Origin: SIG607 sp045592625
GTDB lineage: Bacteria > Bacillota > Clostridia > Oscillospirales > Acutalibacteraceae
Direction: 5' to 3'
Length of the DNA stretch: 64,000 nt
NCBI GenBank assembly: GCA_045592625.1
Contig: JAZNVC010000004.1
Location: 124,001 to 188,000 of the forward strand
The position numbers and the translations under genes were made by a program. This document shows, piece after piece, positions 34,838-43,460 of the stretch (position 1 is its first letter; each line of letters opens with the position of its first letter). The notes below the pieces were generated by a model, which worked only from the letters and a program-made list of their open reading frames with translations, did not search any database and was not told where the DNA came from.

Positions 34838-35515
34838 ATGTTTTTTCAGTTTTTAGAAAAAATTTTTTCAAGTTTGATATTTTTTGCATTGCACGTGGCA
34901 AAAAGCGGAAATTTTCCGCCGCCACTCAGTGCAAAAGAAGAAAAAGAATTACTTATAAAAAGTAATGAGGGCGATATAACGGCAAGAAACAAGCTTATAG
35001 AACACAATCTCCGTCTGGTTGCCCATATTTCCAAAAAATATTATACCAATGAAAATCAGGATGACCTTATATCAATAGGAACAATAGGTCTTATAAAAGG
35101 AGTATCAACCTTTAACGCCGAAAAGGGCAACCGCCTTGCCACCTATGCCGCAAGATGTATTGAAAATGAAATTCTTATGCATTTCAGAAGCCTAAAAAAG
35201 ACGGCTCAGGACGTTTCCTTTTCTGATTCCATTGATACCGACAAGGACGGAAACACCCTTACCTTAGGGGATATTATTGCCGTTGACAGTGATATTGCCG
35301 AGGAAATAGATACTAAATTTAAAATCAAAAGGCTATCCGAAGTTTTTCCAAAGGTTCTGGACGTTAGAGAAAAACAAATTCTCACCTACCGCTTTGGGTT
35401 ATACGGTTCCGAAGAACTTACTCAACAGCAAATTGCAAACAGACTGGGCATTTCCCGTTCTTACGTATCACGAATTGAAAAATCTGCTCTAAAAAAACTA
35501 AGACCGTACTTCTAG
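34838..35515 (+). CDS. sigK: RNA polymerase sporulation sigma factor, sigma-K type
   Basis: Late mother-cell sigma factor. 225 residues with a hydrophobic pro-sequence (about 1-22, FFQFLEKIFSSLIFFALHVA) as in pro-sigma-K, then PPPLSAKEEKELL. Region 2 is clear: IEHNLRLVAHISKKY, DLISIGTIGLIKGV, LATYAARCIENEILMHFRS. Region 4 ends ELTQQQIANRLGISRSYVSR, then IEKSALKKL. The gene is whole, with no skin-type interruption. Pro-sequence and region 2 wording favour sigma-K over sigma-E. There is no promoter between the upstream terminator and the start codon, so expression may depend on read-through or a promoter within the SDR gene. Confidence 0.9.
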   Translation: MFFQFLEKIFSSLIFFALHVAKSGNFPPPLSAKEEKELLIKSNEGDITARNKLIEHNLRLVAHISKKYYTNENQDDLISIGTIGLIKGVSTFNAEKGNRLATYAARCIENEILMHFRSLKKTAQDVSFSDSIDTDKDGNTLTLGDIIAVDSDIAEEIDTKFKIKRLSEVFPKVLDVREKQILTYRFGLYGSEELTQQQIANRLGISRSYVSRIEKSALKKLRPYF

Positions 35516-35530
35516 TACGGTCTTAACTTT
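35500..35530. terminator. Terminator between sigK and the M18 aminopeptidase gene
   Basis: AAGACCGTACT pairs with AGTACGGTCTT around TCT; the sigK stop codon lies within the hairpin. The A-rich left flank allows it to work in both directions. Confidence 0.85.
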
Positions 35531-36926
35531 ATTTATAAAATTCATACATTGCTCTGTAGCACATATATACGTCAAATTTTGAAGTGACCTCAAAGGGTGC
35601 GTGCATCGAAAGTACCGGAACACCAAGGTCAACTACATCAACACCCAGGTTAGCAATATACATAGCAACCGTTCCGCCGCCACCAAGGTCAACCTTACCA
35701 AGTTCGCCTGTCTGCCAAGCAATTTCTGCCTTATCAAGCATATTTCTGATTTGAGCAACATATTCGGCACTTGCATCACTGGTACCGGACTTACCGCGTG
35801 CACCGGTATATTTGGTTACACAAACCCCTCTGTTTATCTGACAAGCATTACGTTTTTCCATTACGTCCTGGAAGGTGGGGTCTAATGCTGCGTTAACATC
35901 AGCAGAAAGACATCTTGAGTTTCTGAGTGCAACGGTAACGTCACCTCCCTGCATTTTTGCAATGTCGCCTATAACGTACTTAAGGAATGCGGAATTAAGT
36001 CCCGTATTTCCGTCAGAACCGATTTCTTCTTTGTCAGCCAGTACACAAACGGCGGTTTTTTCGGGGATTTTTACGTCACAAATTGCTCTGAGTGCGGGAT
36101 ACGCACATACCCTGTCATCCTGACCGTAAGCACCTATCATAGAACGGTCAAAGCCTATATCGGTTGCTTTTGCGGCAGGCACACATTCAAGTTCAGCCGA
36201 CAAGAAATCTGCTTCGGTAACGCCGTATTTTTCATACAGTATATTAAGAATGTTAAGTTTAGTAAGTTCACTTGCTTTGTCATCCTTAAAGGGCATACTG
36301 CCAACCAGTACGTTAAGTTCTTCTCCCTTTATACCGTCGCTAAGGGTGCGTTTACTCTGTTCCTGTGCAAGATGCGGTAAAAGGTCGTTTACAACAAACT
36401 TGGGCTCATTATCCTTTTCACCGATTGAGACCTTAATAACACTTCCGTCAGTTTTTACAAAAACACCGTGCAAAGACAGAGGAACGGCAGTCCATTGATA
36501 TTTCTTAATACCGCCGTAATAATGGGTTTTGAAAAGTGCCATATCAATTTCTTCATAAAGAGGATTTGGCTTTAAATCAAGTCTTGGTGAATCAATATGA
36601 GCGGCTGTAATATTTGTTCCTGTTTGAACTGCATCTTTACCTATTACGGCAAAGGCAACCGCTTTGTTGCGATTATTAAAATAAACTCTATCCCCTGCTT
36701 TATAGGTTTTTCCTATTTCGAAGGGTACAAAACCGTAATTTTTCGCAAAGGCTATAGAAACCTCATTAGCCTCTCTTTCGGTTTTTGCATCATCGAGGAA
36801 TTTTTTATAATCTTCGCAAAAAGAAAATGCTTTTTCTATTGTTTCTTCTCCTGCATCATTTAAACCGTTTTTATGCTTTAAGGCAAGTTTTTCTTTTAAA
36901 AGTTCTGCTTTACTTTTTTCGCTCAT
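35529..36926 (-). CDS. M18 family aminopeptidase
   Basis: Zinc aminopeptidase of the aspartyl aminopeptidase type, cytoplasmic. 465 residues. Metal ligands and catalytic residues are in TAAHIDSPRLD (about 107-117), VLADKEEIGSDGNTG (about 293-307; the catalytic Glu pair) and SMHAPFEVTSKFD (His near 440). HYYGGIKKYQWTAVPL is the family's loop. Separated from coaE by 1 nt, last gene of the prfA row. Confidence 0.92.
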   Translation of the reverse strand: MSEKSKAELLKEKLALKHKNGLNDAGEETIEKAFSFCEDYKKFLDDAKTEREANEVSIAFAKNYGFVPFEIGKTYKAGDRVYFNNRNKAVAFAVIGKDAVQTGTNITAAHIDSPRLDLKPNPLYEEIDMALFKTHYYGGIKKYQWTAVPLSLHGVFVKTDGSVIKVSIGEKDNEPKFVVNDLLPHLAQEQSKRTLSDGIKGEELNVLVGSMPFKDDKASELTKLNILNILYEKYGVTEADFLSAELECVPAAKATDIGFDRSMIGAYGQDDRVCAYPALRAICDVKIPEKTAVCVLADKEEIGSDGNTGLNSAFLKYVIGDIAKMQGGDVTVALRNSRCLSADVNAALDPTFQDVMEKRNACQINRGVCVTKYTGARGKSGTSDASAEYVAQIRNMLDKAEIAWQTGELGKVDLGGGGTVAMYIANLGVDVVDLGVPVLSMHAPFEVTSKFDVYMCYRAMYEFYK

Positions 36927-36927
36927 T

Positions 36928-37518
36928 CTATTTTTCCTCCATTAATATATTTAGTATTTCTTCACACTTAGCTAAAAATTCCGTCTCGGTGGAATTATTA
37001 TATATTATATATTTGGTTTTTTTAAGATAAAAATCATCATTCTTACCTGCATTAAGACGGATATCTGCCTGTTCTTCGGTAAGTAAGTCACGCTCTATTA
37101 TGCGCTTTTTGCGTATATTTTTATCGCTAAGCACCGCTATAACGTCACCGCAAAGCTCGTTTATACCACTTTCATAAAGGGTGGGAGCATCAAGGAGTAT
37201 GATTTCGCTTTGGCTTTTTTCTATTTCTTCAAAAACGCCGGACAGTATAAACGGGAAAACTATGTCTTCAAGAAGCCTTTTTTTGTCCTCGTCGGAAAAA
37301 GCACGGGCAGCCAACAGTTTTCTGTCAAGTTCACCGTCTTTTATTATATCTTCACCAAAAGCCTCGCTTAGTTTTAAAAGACATTCGCTCTCCCTTTCGG
37401 TGACCTGTCTTGAAATTTTATCGCAGTCAATAACATATATACCTTTATTTTCCGCAAGGGCAGAAAAACTGCTTTTACCCGAACCCGTAGGGCCGGTAAG
37501 ACCTATAATGTATTTCAT
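36928..37518 (-). CDS. coaE: Dephospho-CoA kinase
   Basis: Last step of CoA synthesis. 196 residues, P-loop GLTGPTGSGKSSFSAL (about 5-20), DCDKISRQV, the LLDAPTLYESG substrate region (about 108-118) and lid region RKKRIIERDLLT. Its ATG overlaps the stop of the preceding gene by 4 nt. Confidence 0.93.
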   Translation of the reverse strand: MKYIIGLTGPTGSGKSSFSALAENKGIYVIDCDKISRQVTERESECLLKLSEAFGEDIIKDGELDRKLLAARAFSDEDKKRLLEDIVFPFILSGVFEEIEKSQSEIILLDAPTLYESGINELCGDVIAVLSDKNIRKKRIIERDLLTEEQADIRLNAGKNDDFYLKKTKYIIYNNSTETEFLAKCEEILNILMEEK

Positions 37519-38531
37519 AAATCAATCACCCTGAAGGCACAGGCACGAATCAGTCGATTATACACTGCAAGACCTACACCGCATTTTTTAGGAGCGTGAA
37601 CGTACGCTGCCTCAATTTTTTCCTTATCAAGAGTTCTGAGCACTGAAAAAATACTTTGTGCCATAACCTCTTCATTTTCCTCGTCACCGTAAACGAAGGT
37701 TTTGCCCTTGATTTTTTGTGCTTCATTCTTAAAACACAGTGCAACACCATTTTTCTTATTCACAAAATCACAAAAACTTTCACTATCCCCGTTAACAAGA
37801 TAAAGGGTAGTTTTAGGGGCGTAATGCTTATATTTCATACCGGGAGAAGCAACCTGTTCATCCTTTTCAGGTTCACTGAGTATTGCCTTATCAACCGCTA
37901 TATCGGGAAAAACCTCTTTTAGCATTTCCAAGGTAACGGCACCCGGTCTAAGCAGTCTGGCACCATCCTCTTTTACCGAAATTACTGTAGATTCCACACC
38001 CACCTGACAGTTTTCTCCCATTATAACGGCATCAATTTTACCATCGAGGTCATCAAGCACGTGCATGGGTGAAGTAGGACTGGGCGAACCAGATGCATTG
38101 GCGGATGGTGCGGCAAGGGGCAGTCCACTCATACCTATTATTTTTCTTGCGATTTCATCGGAGGGCATACGTACAGCCACAGTACTGAGTCCGCACGAAA
38201 CCTGACTATTTACATATCCACTGCTTTCCAGCACCATAGTTAAAGGACCGGGCCAAAATTTTTCGGCACACAAAAATGTTTCTTCAGGGATATTTTTCGC
38301 GATTTTTTTCAGCATCGGGATACTGTCGATATGAACTATAAGCGGATTATCCTGCGGTCTGCCTTTAGCACTAAAAACCTTTGTTATTGCCTTGCCGTCA
38401 AGAGCCGATGCGGCAAGACCGTAAACCGTTTCGGTAGGAATAGCCACTATCCCGCCGTTTTTGAGTATGTTGGCGGCTGTTTCAAGGCTGTTTTGCCCGT
38501 TTTGGTCAAGATAAAGCCTTTTTGTTTCCAT
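37515..38531 (-). CDS. L-threonylcarbamoyladenylate synthase (Sua5/YwlC type)
   Basis: Makes threonylcarbamoyl-AMP for the t6A modification of tRNAs decoding ANN codons. 338 residues: the YrdC domain (about 1-210) with GGIVAIPTETVYGLAA and KGRPQDNPLIVHI, then the Sua5 C-terminal domain (about 215-338) with SPGMKYKHYAP. Full Sua5 form. Between prfA and coaE with 1-4 nt overlaps. prfA and sua5 are frequent neighbours in Firmicutes. Confidence 0.94.
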   Translation of the reverse strand: METKRLYLDQNGQNSLETAANILKNGGIVAIPTETVYGLAASALDGKAITKVFSAKGRPQDNPLIVHIDSIPMLKKIAKNIPEETFLCAEKFWPGPLTMVLESSGYVNSQVSCGLSTVAVRMPSDEIARKIIGMSGLPLAAPSANASGSPSPTSPMHVLDDLDGKIDAVIMGENCQVGVESTVISVKEDGARLLRPGAVTLEMLKEVFPDIAVDKAILSEPEKDEQVASPGMKYKHYAPKTTLYLVNGDSESFCDFVNKKNGVALCFKNEAQKIKGKTFVYGDEENEEVMAQSIFSVLRTLDKEKIEAAYVHAPKKCGVGLAVYNRLIRACAFRVIDL

Positions 38532-39607
38532 TAGTTTTGTTCCTCATTTTTAAGCATTTCGGCTCTGTAGTAGGTAATAAGAGCATCTACTACTTCGTCA
38601 ATATCGCCGTTCATAATCTGTTCTATTTTATAAAGGGTAAGACCTATTCTATGGTCGGTAACTCTGCCTTGCGGGAAGTTATAGGTTCTTATTCTTTCGC
38701 TTCTGTCACCTGTACCAACCTGTGATTTTCTGTCACTTGCAATAGCCTCTTCCTGTTCACGCTGAGCCTGTTCAAAAAGACGCGAACGAAGAACCCTTAA
38801 AGCCTTATCCTTATTTTTGTGCTGACTTCTTTCATCCTGACATTCAACAACCATTCCTGTAGGCAAATGGGTGACACGAATAGCCGATGAAGTTTTATTG
38901 ATATGCTGTCCGCCTGCACCACTGCTTCGATAGGTATCTATTTTTAAATCCTTGGGGTCCAGTTCAAATTCAACTTCTTCAGCTTCGGGAAGCACCGCAA
39001 CGGTGGTTGTAGAGGTATGAATTCGGCCCTGTGTTTCGGTATCAGGAACACGCTGAACACGGTGAACACCGCTTTCGTATTTCATACGGGAATATGCTCC
39101 TGCACCGTCAATACTAAAAGAAATTTCTTTAAAACCGCCCAGTTCGGTTTCGCTTTCATTAATAACCTCAATACTCCAGCCCTTTTTCTCAGCGTACATA
39201 GTATACATTCTGTAAAGAGAACCTGCAAAAAGTGCCGATTCCTCACCGCCTGCACCTGCTCTGATTTCAACAATTACGTTTTTATCATCATTGGGGTCCT
39301 TTGGTAAAAGGAGTACTTTAAGTTCTTCCGAAAAGATTTTAACCTTTTCCAAGGCTGTTTTAAATTCTTCTTCAACAAGTTCTTTAAAATCCTTATCCAG
39401 TCCGCCTGCATCAAGAAGCTCTCTTGCTTCCTTTTCGGCATTTACGGCATTTCTATATTCTCTGTACTTTTCCACAATAGGAGTCATACTGCTGTACTCT
39501 TTACTAAGTTTGGTATATTGGGCAGTATCGTTTATTATTTCGGGGCGTGTTAGCTGAACGCCTATTTCTTCATATCTTTGTTCTGCGGATTCCAGTTTTT
39601 CAAACAT
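38531..39607 (-). CDS. prfA: Peptide chain release factor 1
   Basis: Terminates translation at UAA and UAG. 358 residues with the GGQ motif in SSGAGGQHINKTSSA (about 228-242) and the usual RVPDTETQGRIHTSTTTVAV before it, where the codon-recognition region is found. Starts on the last base of the DUF951 gene stop. The usual partner prmC (GGQ methyltransferase) is not next to it. Confidence 0.95.
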   Translation of the reverse strand: MFEKLESAEQRYEEIGVQLTRPEIINDTAQYTKLSKEYSSMTPIVEKYREYRNAVNAEKEARELLDAGGLDKDFKELVEEEFKTALEKVKIFSEELKVLLLPKDPNDDKNVIVEIRAGAGGEESALFAGSLYRMYTMYAEKKGWSIEVINESETELGGFKEISFSIDGAGAYSRMKYESGVHRVQRVPDTETQGRIHTSTTTVAVLPEAEEVEFELDPKDLKIDTYRSSGAGGQHINKTSSAIRVTHLPTGMVVECQDERSQHKNKDKALRVLRSRLFEQAQREQEEAIASDRKSQVGTGDRSERIRTYNFPQGRVTDHRIGLTLYKIEQIMNGDIDEVVDALITYYRAEMLKNEEQN

Positions 39608-39795
39608 TAGTTTTCTTCCTCACGAATAATTTTTTTAATATTTTTTTCACAAGTGGCTCTCGGAAGCATTATCTCATGCTGACAGAGAGTACATTTAATA
39701 CGAAAGTCCATTCCTACCCTCAGCACCCTAAATTTATTATTTGAACAAGGGTGCTTTTTCTTCATTTCAAGAATGTCATTAAGCCTTACGTCCAT
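39607..39795 (-). CDS. DUF951 domain-containing protein
   Basis: 62 residues, matching DUF951: LNDILEMKKKHPCSNNKFRV, then RVGMDFRIKCTLC and IMLPRATCEKNIKKII. Conserved Cys residues (HPC, KCTLC) suggest a metal or nucleic acid binding knuckle. Function unknown. First gene of the prfA row; GGGAGA precedes the ATG. Confidence 0.9.
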   Translation of the reverse strand: MDVRLNDILEMKKKHPCSNNKFRVLRVGMDFRIKCTLCQHEIMLPRATCEKNIKKIIREEEN

Positions 39796-39824
39796 ATTTT
39801 TCTCCCTTTTCCATATTCTATTTT

Positions 39825-39853
39825 ATTATACTATAACATTAATGATATATCAA
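39825..39853 (-). promoter_or_regulatory. Sigma-A promoter of the DUF951-prfA row
   Basis: Minus-strand TTGATA (39853-39848), 17-nt spacer, TATAAT (39830-39825). Confidence 0.85.
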
Positions 39854-39896
39854 CAAAAAAGATTTATTTTTCCTGCATATAGGCAAACAGTAACTC

Positions 39897-39925
39897 TTGC
39901 CTTTATATAAGAATAGTAGTATAAT
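39897..39925 (+). promoter_or_regulatory. Sigma-A promoter of the SbcD/SbcC-like pair
   Basis: TTGCCT (39897-39902), 17-nt spacer, TATAAT (39920-39925), 30 nt before the first gene. Confidence 0.75.
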
Positions 39926-39955
39926 AATTATAAGCATTTAATTAGGAGAGATTTT

Positions 39956-41077
39956 ATGAACACAATCCGCATTCTTCATACTGCCGATTTGCATATTGGT
40001 GCCGAATGTTCATATCTTGGGACTGATGCTGCAAAAAGACAGTACGAAGTACTTTTAACACTGGAAAAAATAATATCTATGTGCAGGGAAAACCGCATTG
40101 ACCTGCTGCTTATTGCGGGGGATTTGCTTGACAGCAATCATATAGACTCCGCTTTAGAAGACGGTGTTTTTAAGGCTTTTGAAAATCTTGGCGATACCCG
40201 TGCCGTAATTGCTCTGGGTAATCACGACCCCTTTACTGCCGATTCACCCTTTAAAACCCGAACTCTTCCCAAAAATGTTTTTGTTTTACCCTGTGAAGAT
40301 TCCTTAATTTCCTTTGACGATTTACGTTGCAGAGTATATGGTGCGTCCTTTGACGGAGTTTACAATTCCGGCAAAAATCGTTTTGAATGCTCTGCTCCAC
40401 AGGACGACTATTTTAACCTATGCCTGCTTCACGGCGAAACAAGAAGTGATTTAAACTCAAACTACCGTCCCATTACCCCTGAATTTGTTAAAAACAGCGG
40501 TATGGACTATATTGCCCTCGGCCATATTCATCAAAGAAGTCAACTTAAGTATGTAGGTTCCGTTGCTCTCGCCTACTGCGGATGTCCCGAAGGACAAGGA
40601 TTCGACGAAAGCGGAGAAAAGGGCGTTTATATGGGCGAGGTTTCAAAGGGAAATATAAATCTTGACTTTATTCCCACTCAAAGCCGTACTCATATAAGAC
40701 TTGACGTAAATATTACCGATAAAGAAGATATTTATGAAACCATACTTTCCGCCATTAAAGAAACGGGCGAAGATTACGGCAAAAATTATTTCAGAATAAC
40801 CCTTAAGGGCAAAAGAATCAGTGAAAGCTCGGTTGACGTTAATTCACTTGTTGCAAGAATTTCACCCCTTGTTTCCTTTGTTAAAATAAAGGATAAAACC
40901 GTATTTGGTGCTGACCTTTTAAGCCTTGCGGGAGAAAAAAATCTTAAAGGTTACTTTACTTCCATAATGCTTTCTAAAATTGAAGCAGCAACCGAAGACG
41001 AAAAAGAAAAATATATAAATGCCCTTGAACTTGGACTTAAAGCCTTTAGCGAGGAGGTTGCCTTTAATGAAGATTAA
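39956..41077 (+). CDS. SbcD/YhaO-like DNA repair metallophosphoesterase
   Basis: Calcineurin-like nuclease subunit. 373 residues with ILHTADLHIGAE (5-16), LIAGDLLDSNHID (about 53-65), ALGNHDPF (about 83-90), HGETRSD and ALGHIHQRS (about 180-188): all five phosphoesterase motifs are present. Paired with a large ATPase gene that begins inside it. The pairing matches YhaO-YhaN of Bacillus as well as SbcD-SbcC; the membrane segments in the partner favour the YhaO/YhaN type. Confidence 0.9.
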   Translation: MNTIRILHTADLHIGAECSYLGTDAAKRQYEVLLTLEKIISMCRENRIDLLLIAGDLLDSNHIDSALEDGVFKAFENLGDTRAVIALGNHDPFTADSPFKTRTLPKNVFVLPCEDSLISFDDLRCRVYGASFDGVYNSGKNRFECSAPQDDYFNLCLLHGETRSDLNSNYRPITPEFVKNSGMDYIALGHIHQRSQLKYVGSVALAYCGCPEGQGFDESGEKGVYMGEVSKGNINLDFIPTQSRTHIRLDVNITDKEDIYETILSAIKETGEDYGKNYFRITLKGKRISESSVDVNSLVARISPLVSFVKIKDKTVFGADLLSLAGEKNLKGYFTSIMLSKIEAATEDEKEKYINALELGLKAFSEEVAFNED

Positions 41078-43421
41078 TTCGGTTTATATATCCTCTTTTG
41101 GTAAATTTGAAGACAAAACCTTCGATTTTTCTGACGGTCTTAATATTATTTACGGTGAAAACGAGGACGGCAAAACCACCCTTATGACCTTTATCCGTAT
41201 GATGTTTTACGGAAGTATCGGTAAAAGTAGCGACGAACTTATTAAAAATCCCCGCAAAAAATACGCTCCCAGAAGCGACAAGGCAATGGCAGGACGAATT
41301 GACTTTGAGCATGAGGGCAAAAAATACAGAATAGAACGCATTTTCAAAACAAGCAATTCTACCGATAAAATTGCCGTTACCAACCTTGGCAGTGGAGAGA
41401 GAGAAACCTTTACAGGCAAAGAAGATTTGGGGAAACGCTTCTTAGGTCTTTCACTTGAAGCCGCTGAGAAAAGCATATTTTTAACCGACCACACGGTACT
41501 CAGCAAAAACTCCACTGCCGACGGAGAATTAAATTCCCGACTTTCAAATCTTGCAGGGACAGGCGAAGAAGATGTTTCGGCAGATAAAATTTTAGAAAAA
41601 ATCGAAAGGGCAAAAACCTTTCTGATAACAAAAACAGGGCGAGGCGGCAAAATCTTAAAAGATACCGAAGAACTTGAAGGTTTAAAATCCAAGTTAAACC
41701 AAGCCCGTCGCACAGAACAAGCGAGAAAAGAATGTGATTTAAGACTGGAAAACGAAAATCTGCGTCTGAATTCCATTCGCACCGAAATTGACCGACTTAC
41801 TGCCCATATAAAATCGGCTGAAGGCGGAAAACGTTATGCTAAATTAAAGGAATATTGCGACAGCATTACCGCACTCACTTCTGTTAACAAAAAACTTATT
41901 ACTCAGTCGGGCAGCCCTATTACTGTTTCGCTTTTAAGCGAGGGAGAAAACGCACTGAGCGAATATAAAATTTTATCCGAAAGACTGCCTTCTCTCACGG
42001 AGAAAGAGGCTCTTTATAAAGAGCAAACCGATGAAGCCAAGGCAAAACTCTCCCAGGAAGAATCTTCTGAAGAAATCGGCTTAAAGTTAAAGAAAAAACA
42101 GGCTGAATTTGAAAATATTCAAAAGGAAATTGAAAACCTTACCAAAGAGGCTGATTTGCTTAATCAGAAAGCCTATGATGCCGAGCATCAGAAAAAGAAA
42201 ATCCGCCCCCTGTTTTTAATAATTACTCTGCTGGGTGTTATAGCTCTCGCACTTTCCTTTGCACTTAGCCCCTATAAAAACATTCTGTTAATAGGCGGCG
42301 GTGCCGTATCGGTTATTGGTCTGTTGTTAACTTTAACAGTACCTAAGAAAAGCAAAATTAACCCCAAGGAAATACGGGAACAAGAAACCCTTTGCCGACA
42401 GAAAATAAATGATAGCCAGACTATTTATAACGAGCTTATCACCCTTATAAGCAACCTTACCGCTAAGGAAGCGGTAGCAAAGCAAAGGGAACTTACACTG
42501 GGCGAAGCATTTACTCAAAAATTCGAACTTTTAAAGGCTGTTCGAGAAGAAATCGAAACAATAAATTTAAGACTAACCGCTGCAAAGGAATTACTTTTAT
42601 CCTTGAGTGTTGGCTCTACATCACAGTTTTCGATAAAGGGTATGGAAATAATTTTTTATTCCCACAAAACTAATCTTCAGAAAAAAGAAAACTTAGAAGT
42701 AAAAATTGCCTTGCTTAAAAAGGATTTAGACAATATCTCCTTTGAGGATGCCCAACAGGAACTATCTGTTATTCCCGAGGGTGCAATTTCGGTAGGTGAC
42801 CTGGACAGCCTTAACGAGCGTCTTATATTTAAGAAAAAGGAACTTGAAAATCTTCGACAAAATATTGCCGACGATTTAGCAAGTGCAAAAAATGATTTCC
42901 GTTTTGCAGTTCATCCCACGGTTCTTGAGAAACAAATCAAGGAAAAGGAAGAATTACTTGCAAAAGAATATCGCTTCTGCGAATGTGCTGATATAGCCTA
43001 TGAAGCAATGAGCGACGCCTTTGCAAGAGTACGCGAAACCTTCGGAAGCGTTTTAGGTGAAAGAACAAGCGAAATCTTTAACGCTTTAACAAACGGAAAA
43101 TATTCGTCAGTAAGCGTATCCAAAAATTTTGATATTGCGGTTGAGGAAAAGGATATTTTCGGCACAAACGATTGGCAAACTCTGTCCGACGGCACTATTG
43201 ACCAAGCCTATTTTGCCCTTCGTCTTACTGTTAGCGAACTTTTATCAAAGGACGCACAAAAACTTCCTCTTATTTTAGACGACCCCTTTGACCGCTATGA
43301 CGATACAAGAGGCCAAAAGGCAATGCAATTTTTAGAGGACTACTCTAAAGACAGCCAGACACTCCTTTTTACCTGCCACAAGCAGTTTACCCAAAACAGA
43401 AATTATATGACGCTTAAATAA
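41067..43421 (+). CDS. SbcC/YhaN-like AAA ATPase with central membrane segments
   Basis: From the ATG at 41067 (GAGGAGG 7 nt upstream, overlapping the previous stop by 11 nt) it has 784 residues; an in-frame start at 41019 is less likely. Walker A is IYGENEDGKTTL (about 31-42), followed by long coiled coils (about 170-360 and 430-640) around two membrane segments (about 378-430, e.g. PLFLIITLLGVIALALSFAL). The C-terminus has the ABC-type signature LSDGTIDQAYFALRL and Walker B LPLILDDPFDRYDD (about 733-746). Much shorter than SbcC and with a membrane hairpin, as in YhaN. Probably a DNA-end processing complex tethered to the membrane. Confidence 0.88.
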   Translation: MKINSVYISSFGKFEDKTFDFSDGLNIIYGENEDGKTTLMTFIRMMFYGSIGKSSDELIKNPRKKYAPRSDKAMAGRIDFEHEGKKYRIERIFKTSNSTDKIAVTNLGSGERETFTGKEDLGKRFLGLSLEAAEKSIFLTDHTVLSKNSTADGELNSRLSNLAGTGEEDVSADKILEKIERAKTFLITKTGRGGKILKDTEELEGLKSKLNQARRTEQARKECDLRLENENLRLNSIRTEIDRLTAHIKSAEGGKRYAKLKEYCDSITALTSVNKKLITQSGSPITVSLLSEGENALSEYKILSERLPSLTEKEALYKEQTDEAKAKLSQEESSEEIGLKLKKKQAEFENIQKEIENLTKEADLLNQKAYDAEHQKKKIRPLFLIITLLGVIALALSFALSPYKNILLIGGGAVSVIGLLLTLTVPKKSKINPKEIREQETLCRQKINDSQTIYNELITLISNLTAKEAVAKQRELTLGEAFTQKFELLKAVREEIETINLRLTAAKELLLSLSVGSTSQFSIKGMEIIFYSHKTNLQKKENLEVKIALLKKDLDNISFEDAQQELSVIPEGAISVGDLDSLNERLIFKKKELENLRQNIADDLASAKNDFRFAVHPTVLEKQIKEKEELLAKEYRFCECADIAYEAMSDAFARVRETFGSVLGERTSEIFNALTNGKYSSVSVSKNFDIAVEEKDIFGTNDWQTLSDGTIDQAYFALRLTVSELLSKDAQKLPLILDDPFDRYDDTRGQKAMQFLEDYSKDSQTLLFTCHKQFTQNRNYMTLK

Positions 43422-43460
43422 AATTTAATTTCATAAATCAAATATTTTGAGGTGTTAACT

